A program made the position numbers and the translations under genes. The notes beneath the pieces were generated by a model, which saw only the letters and a program-made list of their open reading frames with translations, had not been told where the DNA came from and made no database searches. Of a stretch of DNA of 64,000 bases, positions 40,299-49,280 are shown in pieces. Source of the stretch: Woeseia oceani (GTDB lineage Bacteria; Pseudomonadota; Gammaproteobacteria; Steroidobacterales; Woeseiaceae); contig NZ_CP016268.1 in NCBI RefSeq assembly GCF_001677435.1, positions 1,229,001-1,293,000 on the forward strand, written 5' to 3'. How positions within the stretch are numbered: position 1 is the stretch's first letter; each line of letters opens with the position of its first letter.

Positions 40299-42778
40299 AC
40301 ACGCCGACGGCCTGCTTTCATTGCGGTGATGCGATACCGTCGAGCGGTCCCGTTCTGGCGCGTGTGGGCAATGCTCAACAGGCTGTTTGTTGTGTTGGCT
40401 GCAAAGCTGTAGCGGAATTTATTCATGCCGGCGGCATGCAGGCGTTTTACACGCACCGCGATACACTGCCGGGAGCAGCCAGCCAGCCGGTCGTGCTGGC
40501 TGACTACGAACGATTTGATGTGCCGGGTGTTCGTGCGCGGTACGTCGTCGATCGGGATGAATTCAGTGAAGCCAGCATTGACATCGGCGGTATGTATTGC
40601 GGCGCCTGCGGCTGGTTGCTGGACCGCGCATTGCGCCGCCATGCGGCCGTTCTGTCCGTCGATGTCAATCCGGTCACCAAGCGTTCGATCGTGCAATGGC
40701 GCGGCGCCGAGGTGAGCTTCTCCGAGGTTCTTGCGAGTATTGCCGCCGTTGGCTTTCAGCCGCGCCCGGTTGGCACGAGCGTGGTTCCCGGCAACAGTGG
40801 ACAGGAATACCGTAGTGCGCTCAAACGACTGATTGTTGCCGCCGCCGCCGGGATGCAGGTCATGATGTTTGCCTTCGCGCTGTACGCGGGCGAACGGTTT
40901 GGCATTGCCGGCAACATCGAAACCTTTCTGCGAGCAATCAGCATGCTGGTTTGTTTGCCGATCGTGTTCTATTCAGCGCGCCCGTTCTTCGCCGGTGCAT
41001 GGCGCGGACTGCGTGCCCGTTCACCGGGCATGGATTTGCCCGTGGCCGTCGCGATAGGCATTGCGTTCATCGCCTCAGTAGCCGCGGTCTGGCGCGGGCA
41101 GGGTGCGGTCTACTTCGATTCCGTCGCGATGTTCGTGCTGTTTCTCAGTGGAACGCGCTTTCTGGAAATGCGTGCGCGGCATACGAGCGGTGATCTCGCT
41201 CAGGCGCTGGCGCAACTTCTGCCGGAAACAGTGCGCCGGTTCACAAACAATGCCGACACTGAAACGGTCGCTGTTAGCGAGCTGACGGCAGGCGACAGGC
41301 TGCGGGTCTTGCCGGGCGATGTGGTGCCGGCGGATGCCCGAATAGAAGACGGTGGTTTGTCACTGGATGAGTCGATCCTGACCGGTGAGTCCGCGCCGGT
41401 CCACCGCGATATCGGCAGTGAAGTGTTTGCCGGGGCGACGGTACGGGCCGGTTCAGCGACGGTGGAGGTGATTCGGACTGGCGCGGCCAGCAGTGTTGCC
41501 GAGATTGCGCGCCTGCTGGATCGCGCGGCAGCCGGACGGCCGCGTGTCGTGCAACTGGCCGACCGCATAGCGTCGTATTTTGTTGTGGCGGTGCTGTTGC
41601 TGGCCGCCGTGACCGGTGCGATCTGGCTGGCGGTGGATGCGCCAAGGGCGTTCGAGGTGATGTTGGCGACACTGGTCGTTACCTGTCCTTGTGCGCTCGC
41701 GCTGGCAACGCCTGCCGTGCTCGCCGCGGCTACGGCCAGACTGGCTCGTGACGGTTGTTTCCTGGTCAATTCGCGCCTGCTTGACGTATTGCGGCCCGGC
41801 ACGACGGTGGTCATGGACAAGACGGGGACGTTGACCCGCGGCAAGCCGACAGTGACCCGCACCCGGGTATTTGAAAATGCCGACCGCCTGGACGAGGCAG
41901 CGTGCCTTGCCATCGCGTCGGCTATGGAAGCTGTGTCTGAGCACGTACTGGCGCGGGCGTTCTCGGCACCGCTAAGCGATCAGTTCAAAGCGGAAAACGC
42001 GGTGCCGGTGACCGGAATGGGTGTCGAGGCAGAGGTGAATGGCCGGCGCTACCGCCTGGGTTCGGCACAGTTTGTTGCCGGGTTGAGCGGTGTTGTCGAC
42101 CAAGCAACCCGCGGTGCTGCCAGCAGCGACGGCACGTTGGTCTGCCTGGCGAACGAACACGGTCTGCTGGCGGTATTTACCGTCGAGGACGAGTTACGCA
42201 CTGATGTGGGTGCGACTGTCGATGCGTTACGCGCCGCCGGCTACCGGGTTGTGATCGCCAGTGGCGATCGTGCAGTCACGGTTGCAGCGTTGGCGGCGAA
42301 GCTGTCAATCGTTGACTGGCGTGCGGAGATGTCGCCGCAATGCAAATTGCAGTTTGTCCATGATCTGCAACGCCGCGGTGAAAAAGTCATCATGATCGGC
42401 GACGGCATCAATGACGCGCCGGTGATGGCCGCGGCTGACGCCTCGATAGCCGTCGATGCCGGAACGGCACTTGCCCGCGCCAGCGCTGATGCCATTGTTG
42501 TCAGTAGTCGCTTGGCAGCCCTGGTTTCGGCAGCTGAAATAGCCGCACTGACGCGTCGTACAATTCGGCAAAACCTCGTCTGGGCAGTCACCTACAACAT
42601 GGCCGCGGTGCCGCTTGCGGCAACCGGCATGCTGGCGCCATGGATGGCGGCATTGGGCATGTCGCTGAGTTCGTTGTTGGTTATTGGCAATGCATTGCGG
42701 GTGCAGCGTCACTGTGTGCCACGCAGCGAGGCAAGCGTTGGTGAGCCTCGAACGGTGCGCGCGGGAGTTTGCACGTGA
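40295..42778 (+). CDS. ccoI: copper-translocating P-type ATPase for cbb3 oxidase assembly
   Basis: A CcoI/FixI P1B-type Cu(+) ATPase (827 residues) that exports copper for CcoN maturation. An N-terminal Cys domain (CFHCGDAIP, then CCVGCKAVAE) characteristic of CcoI precedes the HMA metal-binding domain (GGMYCGACGWLLD, Cys102/Cys105). The transmembrane CPC motif is at 464-466, the phospho-Asp508 in DKTGTLT, TGES at 363, and GDGINDAP in the P domain. The start is a TTG overlapping the FixH-like stop (TTGA); no independent ribosome-binding site is seen, so translation is coupled. The protein is complete. Confidence 0.95.
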   Translation: MNTPTACFHCGDAIPSSGPVLARVGNAQQAVCCVGCKAVAEFIHAGGMQAFYTHRDTLPGAASQPVVLADYERFDVPGVRARYVVDRDEFSEASIDIGGMYCGACGWLLDRALRRHAAVLSVDVNPVTKRSIVQWRGAEVSFSEVLASIAAVGFQPRPVGTSVVPGNSGQEYRSALKRLIVAAAAGMQVMMFAFALYAGERFGIAGNIETFLRAISMLVCLPIVFYSARPFFAGAWRGLRARSPGMDLPVAVAIGIAFIASVAAVWRGQGAVYFDSVAMFVLFLSGTRFLEMRARHTSGDLAQALAQLLPETVRRFTNNADTETVAVSELTAGDRLRVLPGDVVPADARIEDGGLSLDESILTGESAPVHRDIGSEVFAGATVRAGSATVEVIRTGAASSVAEIARLLDRAAAGRPRVVQLADRIASYFVVAVLLLAAVTGAIWLAVDAPRAFEVMLATLVVTCPCALALATPAVLAAATARLARDGCFLVNSRLLDVLRPGTTVVMDKTGTLTRGKPTVTRTRVFENADRLDEAACLAIASAMEAVSEHVLARAFSAPLSDQFKAENAVPVTGMGVEAEVNGRRYRLGSAQFVAGLSGVVDQATRGAASSDGTLVCLANEHGLLAVFTVEDELRTDVGATVDALRAAGYRVVIASGDRAVTVAALAAKLSIVDWRAEMSPQCKLQFVHDLQRRGEKVIMIGDGINDAPVMAAADASIAVDAGTALARASADAIVVSSRLAALVSAAEIAALTRRTIRQNLVWAVTYNMAAVPLAATGMLAPWMAALGMSLSSLLVIGNALRVQRHCVPRSEASVGEPRTVRAGVCT

Positions 42779-42966
42779 ACAGTCTGTTTCTGCTTATTCC
42801 GCTTGGCCTGGCGTTGTTAGCTGGTGCTGTATGGGCGTTCTTCTGGGCGACGGGGAGTGGCCAGTTCGACGACATGGATTCACCTGCGTGGAGCGTGGTG
42901 CTGGACGACGACACAGCGCCGCCGCAATCCTCAGAACGCGCGCAGCGACGCGGCGATACCCGATGA
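42775..42966 (+). CDS. ccoS: cbb3-type cytochrome oxidase assembly protein CcoS
   Basis: A 63-residue CcoS protein: one hydrophobic helix (LFLLIPLGLALLAGAVWAFFWA) followed by the conserved SGQFDDMDSPAWSVVLDDD. GTG 42775 overlaps the ccoI stop as GTGA and has GGGAG ahead. CcoS is needed for haem and copper insertion into CcoN. An ATGA overlap links it to the next gene. Confidence 0.92.
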   Translation: MNSLFLLIPLGLALLAGAVWAFFWATGSGQFDDMDSPAWSVVLDDDTAPPQSSERAQRRGDTR

Positions 42967-43682
42967 CTCTGCTGCTGTTTCTGTCGGCCGTCGCGGCTGG
43001 TGCACTTGGCAGTGCGCATTGCGTTGGCATGTGCGGCCCGTTCGTGCTGGTACTCGAAGCAGACGGTGACAATGGCGAACGATGGCGCCGGCGAACTGCC
43101 TACAATGCCGGGCGCTTGTCATTCTACGCGGGCCTCGGTGCACTGGCGGGGGCGGGCGGTACCCTGCTGACGCAACTGCCTATGGGTGGCGTCTTGTTGC
43201 GCTGTATCGCCGCGCTGTTGATCGTGGCGATGGGACTGCAGTTGTTGAGTCACTGGCAGCCACTGCGCCAACTGGAAAGGCTGGGCGGTCGTTTGTGGCA
43301 ACGCATTTCGCCGCTGACGCGTGCGCTGCTGCCGGCGAACACCCTGCCACGCGCGTACCTCGCCGGATGCCTGTGGGGTGCGCTGCCGTGCGGCCTTGTT
43401 TACAGCGCGTTGGCACTGGCTACCGCCAGCGGCTCGGCTGCCGGCGGGATCGCGATTATGGCCGGGTTCTGGAGTGGCACACTGCCGGCATTGCTGCTCA
43501 CCGGTCGGGCTGCGGCGGGTATTGGCAAATGGCGCCAACAACCGCGCACCCGACGCCTCGCCGGAATGGCAATGCTGCTTGGCGGCATCATTGCCTTGTA
43601 CTTACCGCTCGCACACCTGGCCGTTGATCATGCCGACCCTGCATCCCCACAGCCGGGGATGCATCAACACGGTGGCCACTAG
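42963..43682 (+). CDS. CcoH-linked TauE-like membrane protein (sulfite exporter family, DsbD-like)
   Basis: A 239-residue membrane protein of the sulfite exporter TauE/SafE (also called cytochrome c biogenesis-like) family, with about six helices. It has the conserved LGSAHCVGMCGPFVL in helix 1 and LAGCLWGALPCGLVYSAL in helix 4, with two Cys residues in each. This type sits after ccoS in many Gammaproteobacteria. Members are thought to move copper or electrons for cbb3 maturation. It overlaps ccoS by 4 bp (ATGA) and converges with the cytochrome c lipoprotein, 4 bp of overlap. His-rich end (HQHGGH) could bind metal. Confidence 0.85.
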   Translation: MTLLLFLSAVAAGALGSAHCVGMCGPFVLVLEADGDNGERWRRRTAYNAGRLSFYAGLGALAGAGGTLLTQLPMGGVLLRCIAALLIVAMGLQLLSHWQPLRQLERLGGRLWQRISPLTRALLPANTLPRAYLAGCLWGALPCGLVYSALALATASGSAAGGIAIMAGFWSGTLPALLLTGRAAAGIGKWRQQPRTRRLAGMAMLLGGIIALYLPLAHLAVDHADPASPQPGMHQHGGH

Positions 43683-44134
43683 CGTCTGGGGTAGACCCGA
43701 TAATGGTACTCCGGGACAACGACGTCATAGTGCGGCTGCAGGAACATGACGATATCGATCAGTTCCTGCACGGTCATGTACCGGTTGTAGACGTACATAT
43801 TCGATTCGCCATCCTGTGACACTTGTTCTTCCGCATAACCTTCGGCGAGTTCGTGCGACGGGTTGATGATCGCTGTGATGAGTTCGCCATAGGTTTTGAC
43901 TTTCGTTACCGGCCCACCCAGTGTTACGTAGGGCGGTTCTTCGAAAGGAATAGCAGGCAAGTCCTCGCCATAAACCGTGTGGCATTGGTTGCACTGCATG
44001 TACAGGAAGGATTCGCGCCCGGCGACTGCATCGCCTTCGGGCAGCCGGAAGCCAACCTCGGACATCATATCGCGATCGCAGGCACTGAGCATCAGCAGTG
44101 CGGCCATCATTACGGGAAGCGAGGTTCTCGGCAT
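43679..44134 (-). CDS. monohaem cytochrome c, lipoprotein
   Basis: A 151-residue exported cytochrome c. The signal ends in a lipobox-like LSAC (Cys19), so it is likely anchored in a membrane. The haem c site CNQCH is at 48-52; a likely axial Met lies in SNMYVYNRYMTV at about 115. It begins after a short spacer (EGDAVAGRESFLYMQ). It is opposite to the cco operon and overlaps the last gene by 4 bp. Its haem and position suggest a role as electron donor to cbb3 or NirS. The precise family is not recognised. Confidence 0.8.
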   Translation of the reverse strand: MPRTSLPVMMAALLMLSACDRDMMSEVGFRLPEGDAVAGRESFLYMQCNQCHTVYGEDLPAIPFEEPPYVTLGGPVTKVKTYGELITAIINPSHELAEGYAEEQVSQDGESNMYVYNRYMTVQELIDIVMFLQPHYDVVVPEYHYRVYPRR

Positions 44135-44293
44135 GGTGATTACTCCTGTTCGGCAGCAGATAAATTCCGCCGACTATTGGTAACACGCCGGGTCTTTTCC
44201 GGATATACGCGATTTCCGCAGTACCGCAGTAGACCGCGCTCGCTTACCTTCGTCGCTACCGTATGCGGAACAGAAAAAGACCGAGGGAGCGCT

Positions 44294-44659
44294 ATGCTTC
44301 AGTACCACTGGATCCCCGATACCAATATTGTTGAGTTCACGATCAACGGCGCCATATCGCGCAAGCAGTTTGCAGCTCTTGTAACGGAAGTGGAAAGCAA
44401 GATTGAGGACTATGGCAGCGTCGACTTGCTGGAAGAAATTCGGGGAATCGGCAATATTCCGCTGGCTGTTTTATGGGCTGACTTGCGTTGGGCGGTGTCC
44501 CATTGGAAAAAGATTGGCCGTGTTGCGGTAGTTTGCGACAAGGACTGGGTCGAGAAGGTCGTTGAAGTTATGCAGCCTTTGGTCGCGATGGACGTGCGGC
44601 ATTTTGAGTTGGCCGAAAAAGACAAGGCGCGCCGCTGGTTACGTGACGGAATCGACTGA
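44294..44659 (+). CDS. SpoIIAA-like (STAS-fold) protein
   Basis: A 121-residue cytoplasmic protein resembling the SpoIIAA-like/DUF3478 group, an STAS-related alpha/beta fold (LQYHWIPDTNIVEFTINGAI, YGSVDLLEEIRGIGN, WKKIGRVAVVCDKDWVEKV, FELAEKDKARRWL). It has the family's C-terminal AEKDKARRWL segment. GAGGGAG precedes ATG 44294. It stands alone between the cytochrome gene (divergent) and the ABC permease (convergent). Function is unknown; in some species it modulates membrane or lipid association. Confidence 0.8.
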   Translation: MLQYHWIPDTNIVEFTINGAISRKQFAALVTEVESKIEDYGSVDLLEEIRGIGNIPLAVLWADLRWAVSHWKKIGRVAVVCDKDWVEKVVEVMQPLVAMDVRHFELAEKDKARRWLRDGID

Positions 44660-44664
44660 AGCCG

Positions 44665-45753
44665 TCAATCCAGTCGGCGTGAAAATCGCAACATGGCAGC
44701 TGTCATGGCAATGACCGCGAACAGCAGCAGCGCCAACACCTCGGGGTACAACTCCATGAGTGTTGCATCACGCAACATGATCCCGCGGGTCAGGCGAATA
44801 AAATGCGTGTTTGGCAACAGCTCGCCAAGCCATTGTGCAACGCGCGGCATGCCATCGAACGGGAAGACGAAGCCTGAGAGCAGTATGGTCGGCAGCAGGA
44901 TGAAGAAGGTCACCTGCATAGCCTGAAATTGCGTCTTGGCAACCGTAGAGACGAACAAACCCAACGCCAGGTTCGCCGCGATAAACGCGGCTGCCGCGAG
45001 ATACAGGTCTACAAGGCTGCCACGCACGGGTACGTCGAACAGCAGCTTGCCGATACCGACAATTAATCCGAGTTGCAGCAGACCGATCAGGATGTACGGG
45101 ATGAGCTTGCCGGTCATCAACTCGGCGGTGCTTACCGGGGTATTGATCAGCAGCTCAAGATTGCCTTGTTCGCGTTCGCGAACGATGGCAACGGCTGTGA
45201 ACAGCATCATGGTCAGCGTCAGGATTATGCCGATCAGCCCGGGAACCACATTGACGGCCGTGCGACCTTCAGGGTTGTAGTAAGGCCGTATTTCGATTGC
45301 CCGGGTTTGTGCCGCGCTGTCGCTGGTCATCGGCATGCTGCTGAGCCGGTTGACGATGCCGAGTATCGTGGGGTCGGCGCCATCGACAAGCAGATGAGCG
45401 GCGGCGCGCGCAGGGTCTTGCAGGCGTCGATCGAAATCGACAGGGATATGGATACCGATGGAAATCCGGCCCCGTCGCAGTTGCTCTTCCAGTTGTTCCG
45501 GCGTGGCGACGTAGTTGCTGATCCGGACGACCTGCGATTGCTGCAACCGGTCGATGAAGTCGCGCGACAGGTGAGTGTTCGCCTGGTTCGCAACCGCCGC
45601 CTCGATATTGCGAACATCGAAGTTGATCGCGTAACCGAATAACAGGATTTGCCCGATCGGGATGCCGACGATCATGGCAAAGGTGATGCGGTCGCGACGC
45701 AGCTGACGAAACTCTTTACGCATGACCGCCAGCAGGCGAATCAGCCAGCTCAT
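44665..45753 (-). CDS. ABC-2 type permease (drug/antibiotic exporter)
   Basis: A 362-residue ABC-2 permease. One N-terminal helix (FAMIVGIPIGQILLFGYAINFD) is followed by a periplasmic domain (about 30-170), then five helices (IGIILTLTMMLFTAVAIV onwards) with the conserved REREQGNLELLINTPVSTAELMTGKLIPY. This is the YbhS/YbhR type in which a HlyD subunit, ATPase and usually two permeases form an exporter; only one permease is present here. It overlaps the ATPase by 4 bp. Probably exports hydrophobic toxic compounds. Confidence 0.9.
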   Translation of the reverse strand: MSWLIRLLAVMRKEFRQLRRDRITFAMIVGIPIGQILLFGYAINFDVRNIEAAVANQANTHLSRDFIDRLQQSQVVRISNYVATPEQLEEQLRRGRISIGIHIPVDFDRRLQDPARAAAHLLVDGADPTILGIVNRLSSMPMTSDSAAQTRAIEIRPYYNPEGRTAVNVVPGLIGIILTLTMMLFTAVAIVREREQGNLELLINTPVSTAELMTGKLIPYILIGLLQLGLIVGIGKLLFDVPVRGSLVDLYLAAAAFIAANLALGLFVSTVAKTQFQAMQVTFFILLPTILLSGFVFPFDGMPRVAQWLGELLPNTHFIRLTRGIMLRDATLMELYPEVLALLLFAVIAMTAAMLRFSRRLD

Positions 45754-46703
45754 GTTCTTGCTCCATCACGCGGTGAGTTAAGCGTTACGGCCACAAAGAC
45801 GTCTTCGAGCGATGGTTGTGTCAGCTGACAATCGGCACTTATTTCGTGTTTTTCAAGCAGGCTGGTAACACGCGCCAGCGGCTCGCCGATCGCGAGCGGG
45901 ATAAGCACCCGCAGGCGCACCCCGAGTTGCGTGACACTGGCGATGTCGGGGCTTCGGCTGAGAAGCTCTTGTGCGCGGAACGGGTCATCAGCCAGCACTT
46001 CAACGATGGACATGCCGGTGTTGCGTTGCAGTTCGGCCGGTGAGCCGTCGGCTACTTTTACGCCTCGATCCAGAATGGCCAGCCGGTGGCAGCGTTCTGC
46101 TTCATCCATGTAGTGCGTGGAGACCAGGATGGTCGTGCCACTGTCTGCCAGTGCGAACAGTTTGGCCCAGAAATCCCGCCGGCTTTTTGGGTCCACCGCA
46201 CTGGTGGGCTCGTCGAGCAGCAGCAATTCCGGTTTGTGCAGTACGGCACAGGCGAGAGCGAGCCGTTGTTTCTGGCCACCGCTCATTGTGCCGGCGAATT
46301 GCCCGCGGCGCTCGGCAAGGTCATAACGCTCCAGCAAGTCGTTGATGCGCGCCTTGCGTTCATTGCGCGCGATGGCATACACGTCCGCGATAAATTCGAG
46401 ATTCTCCAGAACTGTCAGGTCGCCGTACAGGGAGAACTTCTGGGTCATGTAGCCGATGCGTGGTTTGAGTTGGGCCGCGTCGGCCGGCAAATCAATACCG
46501 AGGACGCGGGCACTGCCGCTGCTGGGTTTCAGCAAACCGCAGAGCATGCGTATGGTCGTTGATTTACCCGAGCCGTTGGGGCCGAGGAAACCGTATATCC
46601 TGGCGCGTGGTACGGCGAGATCGAGTTTGTCGACGGCCACAAGGTCGCCGAACGATTTGCTGAGACCGCGCGCGTCAATCGCAATGTCGCTGGCTTCTGT
46701 CAT
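45750..46703 (-). CDS. ABC transporter ATP-binding protein (drug export)
   Basis: A 317-residue ATPase (YbhF-like half). Walker A GPNGSGKST, Q-loop, signature MSGGQKQRLALACAV, Walker B LLLLDEPTSAVDP and H-loop STHYMDEAE are present. The C-terminal extension (SIVEVLADDPFRAQELLSRS and following) is the DUF4162-like tail. ATG 46703 was chosen because it overlaps the HlyD stop as ATGA and family similarity starts right there. It powers the permease downstream. Confidence 0.9.
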   Translation of the reverse strand: MTEASDIAIDARGLSKSFGDLVAVDKLDLAVPRARIYGFLGPNGSGKSTTIRMLCGLLKPSSGSARVLGIDLPADAAQLKPRIGYMTQKFSLYGDLTVLENLEFIADVYAIARNERKARINDLLERYDLAERRGQFAGTMSGGQKQRLALACAVLHKPELLLLDEPTSAVDPKSRRDFWAKLFALADSGTTILVSTHYMDEAERCHRLAILDRGVKVADGSPAELQRNTGMSIVEVLADDPFRAQELLSRSPDIASVTQLGVRLRVLIPLAIGEPLARVTSLLEKHEISADCQLTQPSLEDVFVAVTLNSPRDGART

Positions 46704-47668
46704 TGCCGCTTGTCGGTCGCATCGTCGGGTATCGTGACCTGTACCGGCACGCCGTCGGGCAGACGTTTGCCGCGGTAATCGAGATCGATCTTGGCAACAA
46801 AACTCAAGCGTCCGCGATCGTGTTCGGTGAGGGCGAAATAGGGTGTAAACGCAGGCTCGCTGGCAACCCAACGCACCTTGCCGTCGAGCGGTTCGTCCCT
46901 GCCATCGATGTGGGCAATGACCGCGGTGCCGGGAACGACGCGAACCCGTATGGATTCGGGTATGTAGACCCTTGCATAAGGCTGCTCGCCAGCCAGCATG
47001 ACCAGCATTGTTTGTCCTGGCTGAGGTCGTTCGCCTGTTTCGATCAACAGTGAGTCGATAAGCCCGGGTACCGGCGCTTTCAGTTCGTGTCGTTGGCTGT
47101 CTATGAGCACTCGATCCGTTCGCGCACGGGTCTGTTCCAGCAATTGCTCTGCCTGCCGCAGTTCCTCAATGGTTGTGCCGGCCAGCAATTCGTTCAGCTT
47201 CGCCTCGTTAACGGCGAGTTGCGCGCGCGCCGCATCGAGTGCAGCTCGTGCGCGGTCCAGACTTTCAGCAGACGCCAGTTGTTTTTCGTGAATCTCGAGT
47301 GCCCGCTGATACTCAAGTGTGAGGAATTCGACATCACGGCGCGCACCGTCAGTGCTCGCGCGTGCGGCCGCAATTTGCTCGCTGCGCGGTCCGCGTGTGA
47401 GTTCATCAATTCGCGCTTGCTGTTGTTCCGCGAGCGCATGCAGTTCGCGCAGTTGTGCCTCGATGCGTGCGGAGTCTTGCGTGATCAACGTATCGCCAGC
47501 GTTGACCCACGCACCTTCGATTACGTGCCGCTTCGTAACCGTTTCGGCAAATTCCGCCGTCAGTTCGATGCGGTCTGAGGCGAGTTGGCCTACCAGCGGT
47601 TGCTCGGTGCGCGTGTCGCAACCGGACAACAGCGATAGCAGCATCAGCAGTCCTGTGAGCTTGTTCAT
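46700..47668 (-). CDS. HlyD-family periplasmic adaptor, lipoprotein
   Basis: A 322-residue membrane-fusion protein. The signal ends in LLSGC (Cys17), so it is a lipoprotein. Order: a lipoyl-like strand region (AEFAETVTKRHVIEGAWVNAGDTL), a long coiled coil (about 65-190, HALAEQQQARIDELTRG onward), the second lipoyl half (APVPGLIDSLLIETGERPQPG) and the beta barrel with PESIRVRVVPGTAVIAHIDG. It is YbhG-like. It overlaps both TetR and ATPase genes (4 bp each), forming one transcription unit with them. Confidence 0.9.
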   Translation of the reverse strand: MNKLTGLLMLLSLLSGCDTRTEQPLVGQLASDRIELTAEFAETVTKRHVIEGAWVNAGDTLITQDSARIEAQLRELHALAEQQQARIDELTRGPRSEQIAAARASTDGARRDVEFLTLEYQRALEIHEKQLASAESLDRARAALDAARAQLAVNEAKLNELLAGTTIEELRQAEQLLEQTRARTDRVLIDSQRHELKAPVPGLIDSLLIETGERPQPGQTMLVMLAGEQPYARVYIPESIRVRVVPGTAVIAHIDGRDEPLDGKVRWVASEPAFTPYFALTEHDRGRLSFVAKIDLDYRGKRLPDGVPVQVTIPDDATDKRQ

Positions 47669-48300
47669 GTTCCGCTACCTTGCTCAGGTTGAGCTTTCAC
47701 GCTGGCGAGCAGCAGGTCGATGTGTGCTTCAATCATGGCCGTCGTGTCGAGTTTCGAATGCTTTTGCATGACCAGCGTCCATATGACGGAAAAGACGACC
47801 GGCGAAATCAACAGGTGTGGAAAGCGGTCCAGCGCGGACGGTTGCAGTTCGCCGCGCGCCACGCCTCGTTCGATCAGTACGGTTATAGCCTGCAAACCTT
47901 CGGAGACAACATTTTCCCAGTACCAGCGTGTCAGGTCCGGGTGTTTGTGGCCTTCGGCAATCATCAGGCGCAGCAGGTGGCGGGCCTTCGATGTCGGCAG
48001 TGCGGCGGCGAAATCGCGGAACGGCCCGCGCAGGAATTCCTCAACGCCGATGTCGCTGTCGATAATCGCGGACCGCAATGTGTTCACGCGTGGCGAGATA
48101 AAGCTGCGTACGACCGCTTTGAACAATTCTTCTTTGGTCTTGAAGTACAGGTACAGGAGACCCTTGCTGACGCCAGCACGCCGCGCGACGGCCTCGACGG
48201 GCGTGGCGTCGTAGCCGTGCTCGGCGAATTCGTCCATAGCGGCGGCGGTGATTTCAGCGGGTCGGTCCTCTTTGCGGCGCCGGTTGCGTACCTTGTTCAT
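47665..48300 (-). CDS. TetR-family transcriptional regulator
   Basis: A 211-residue TetR regulator, first gene of the exporter operon. The HTH lies at about 15-60 (EITAAAMDEFAEHGYDATPV, then AVARRAGVSKGLLYLYFKTKEELF); the C-terminal domain binds an inducer. ATG 48300 was chosen because AAGGGA lies 7 bp ahead; upstream in-frame Met codons fall within the operators. Two palindromic sites lie directly upstream, so it should repress its own operon and perhaps the divergent gene. Confidence 0.92.
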   Translation of the reverse strand: MNKVRNRRRKEDRPAEITAAAMDEFAEHGYDATPVEAVARRAGVSKGLLYLYFKTKEELFKAVVRSFISPRVNTLRSAIIDSDIGVEEFLRGPFRDFAAALPTSKARHLLRLMIAEGHKHPDLTRWYWENVVSEGLQAITVLIERGVARGELQPSALDRFPHLLISPVVFSVIWTLVMQKHSKLDTTAMIEAHIDLLLASVKAQPEQGSGT

Positions 48301-48314
48301 GCGTGGTCCCTTAC

Positions 48315-48328
48315 TGACCGATAAGTCA
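48315..48328. promoter_or_regulatory. TetR-type operator, proximal site
   Basis: TGAC-CGATAA-GTCA, an inverted repeat 15-28 bp upstream of the TetR start codon. It is the weaker of two sites spaced 28 bp centre to centre. Binding by the adjacent TetR protein is inferred. Confidence 0.6.
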
Positions 48329-48342
48329 GTTATCATAGTTAA

Positions 48343-48356
48343 TGACCGTTCGGTCA
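48343..48356. promoter_or_regulatory. TetR-type operator, distal site
   Basis: TGACCG-TT-CGGTCA, a 6-bp-arm inverted repeat close to the usual TetR-family palindrome. It lies 43-56 bp upstream of the TetR gene and about 67 bp before the divergent cyclohydrolase homologue. Confidence 0.7.
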
Positions 48357-48422
48357 GCAACTGAAATTGCCTGCCAGCGTGGCGTGCAGCCGCTATCGCG
48401 GCCCTTCCGCCCTGCTACAGAG

Positions 48423-49259
48423 ATGGTAGGCTTCACGCCCATGTTCACTTATATCGATCCCGGTATTCGCCAGCGCCTCGCCGACGACGGCAAGCTGCAG
48501 CGTGTGGATGCCGATGGCAAACCTGTCAGCAGCGATCACGAGATCCTGCCCGGCACCCGCAGCCTCAGTATTCTTGGTCCTATCCCGTTGCCTTTGCAGT
48601 TGGAGGGCAAGCACTATCAGGCGAACTGGTACGCAAGCGTTCGGCACACCGAATTGAGCCAGGTGCAGGAACTCGCGGATGAATTGCGCGAACGACAGGG
48701 CCAGCAATCGTTTGCCGTCATGTCATCGTCCATGGCCGTGAACAGTGTGTTGGTATTCGGTGATCCGGCAAACTGGGACAACCCGCTGGTCCGGGTGCAT
48801 TCGAGTTGCCTGACCGGTGATGTGTTCGGTTCGCAGCGGTGCGAATGCGGTCCACAATTGTCCAGCGCTGTTGAACGCATCTCGACCGACCCGGCGGGTG
48901 GCATGTTGATTTACATGTCGGGTCACGAGGGCCGCGGTATCGGCCTGTGGGCGAAAGCGGCAACGTATTTGTTACAGGATTCCGGAGAAAACACCTACGA
49001 GGCCAACCGCAGCCTCGGCTTGCCCGACGATTCAAGAGACTTCAGTGATGCCGCAACGCTGCTGAAATATTTTCAGGGTGAGCGCCCGTTCCGTTTGCTG
49101 ACCAACAATCCGAAGAAAGTGGCGGATCTGAGCGCTGAAGGCTTGTCGGGCATTACGCGCGTCAAGCACGTCAGCGGAATCAACGATGCCAACCGGCGTT
49201 ACCTTGCAGCCAAACGCGATTGGGGCCACGAGCTGTCACCCGAAGACCTGTGTGACTGA
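48423..49259 (+). CDS. GTP cyclohydrolase II-family protein
   Basis: A 278-residue RibA-type protein. The zinc site Cys129, Cys140, Cys142 is visible in VHSSCLTGDVFGSQRCECG, and the substrate-contact block GHEGRGIGLWAKA follows, then LGLPDDSRDFSDAATLL. Canonical GTP cyclohydrolase II opens the imidazole ring of GTP for riboflavin synthesis; here the usual RQEGRGIGL reads SGHEGRGIGL, and there is a 90-residue N-terminal extension. It may be a paralogue with a different role or a true RibA. Start uncertain between ATG 48423 and ATG 48441. No other rib genes are adjacent. Confidence 0.75.
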   Translation: MVGFTPMFTYIDPGIRQRLADDGKLQRVDADGKPVSSDHEILPGTRSLSILGPIPLPLQLEGKHYQANWYASVRHTELSQVQELADELRERQGQQSFAVMSSSMAVNSVLVFGDPANWDNPLVRVHSSCLTGDVFGSQRCECGPQLSSAVERISTDPAGGMLIYMSGHEGRGIGLWAKAATYLLQDSGENTYEANRSLGLPDDSRDFSDAATLLKYFQGERPFRLLTNNPKKVADLSAEGLSGITRVKHVSGINDANRRYLAAKRDWGHELSPEDLCD

Positions 49260-49280
49260 CCTACCGTCCGCTTGCGGGTG

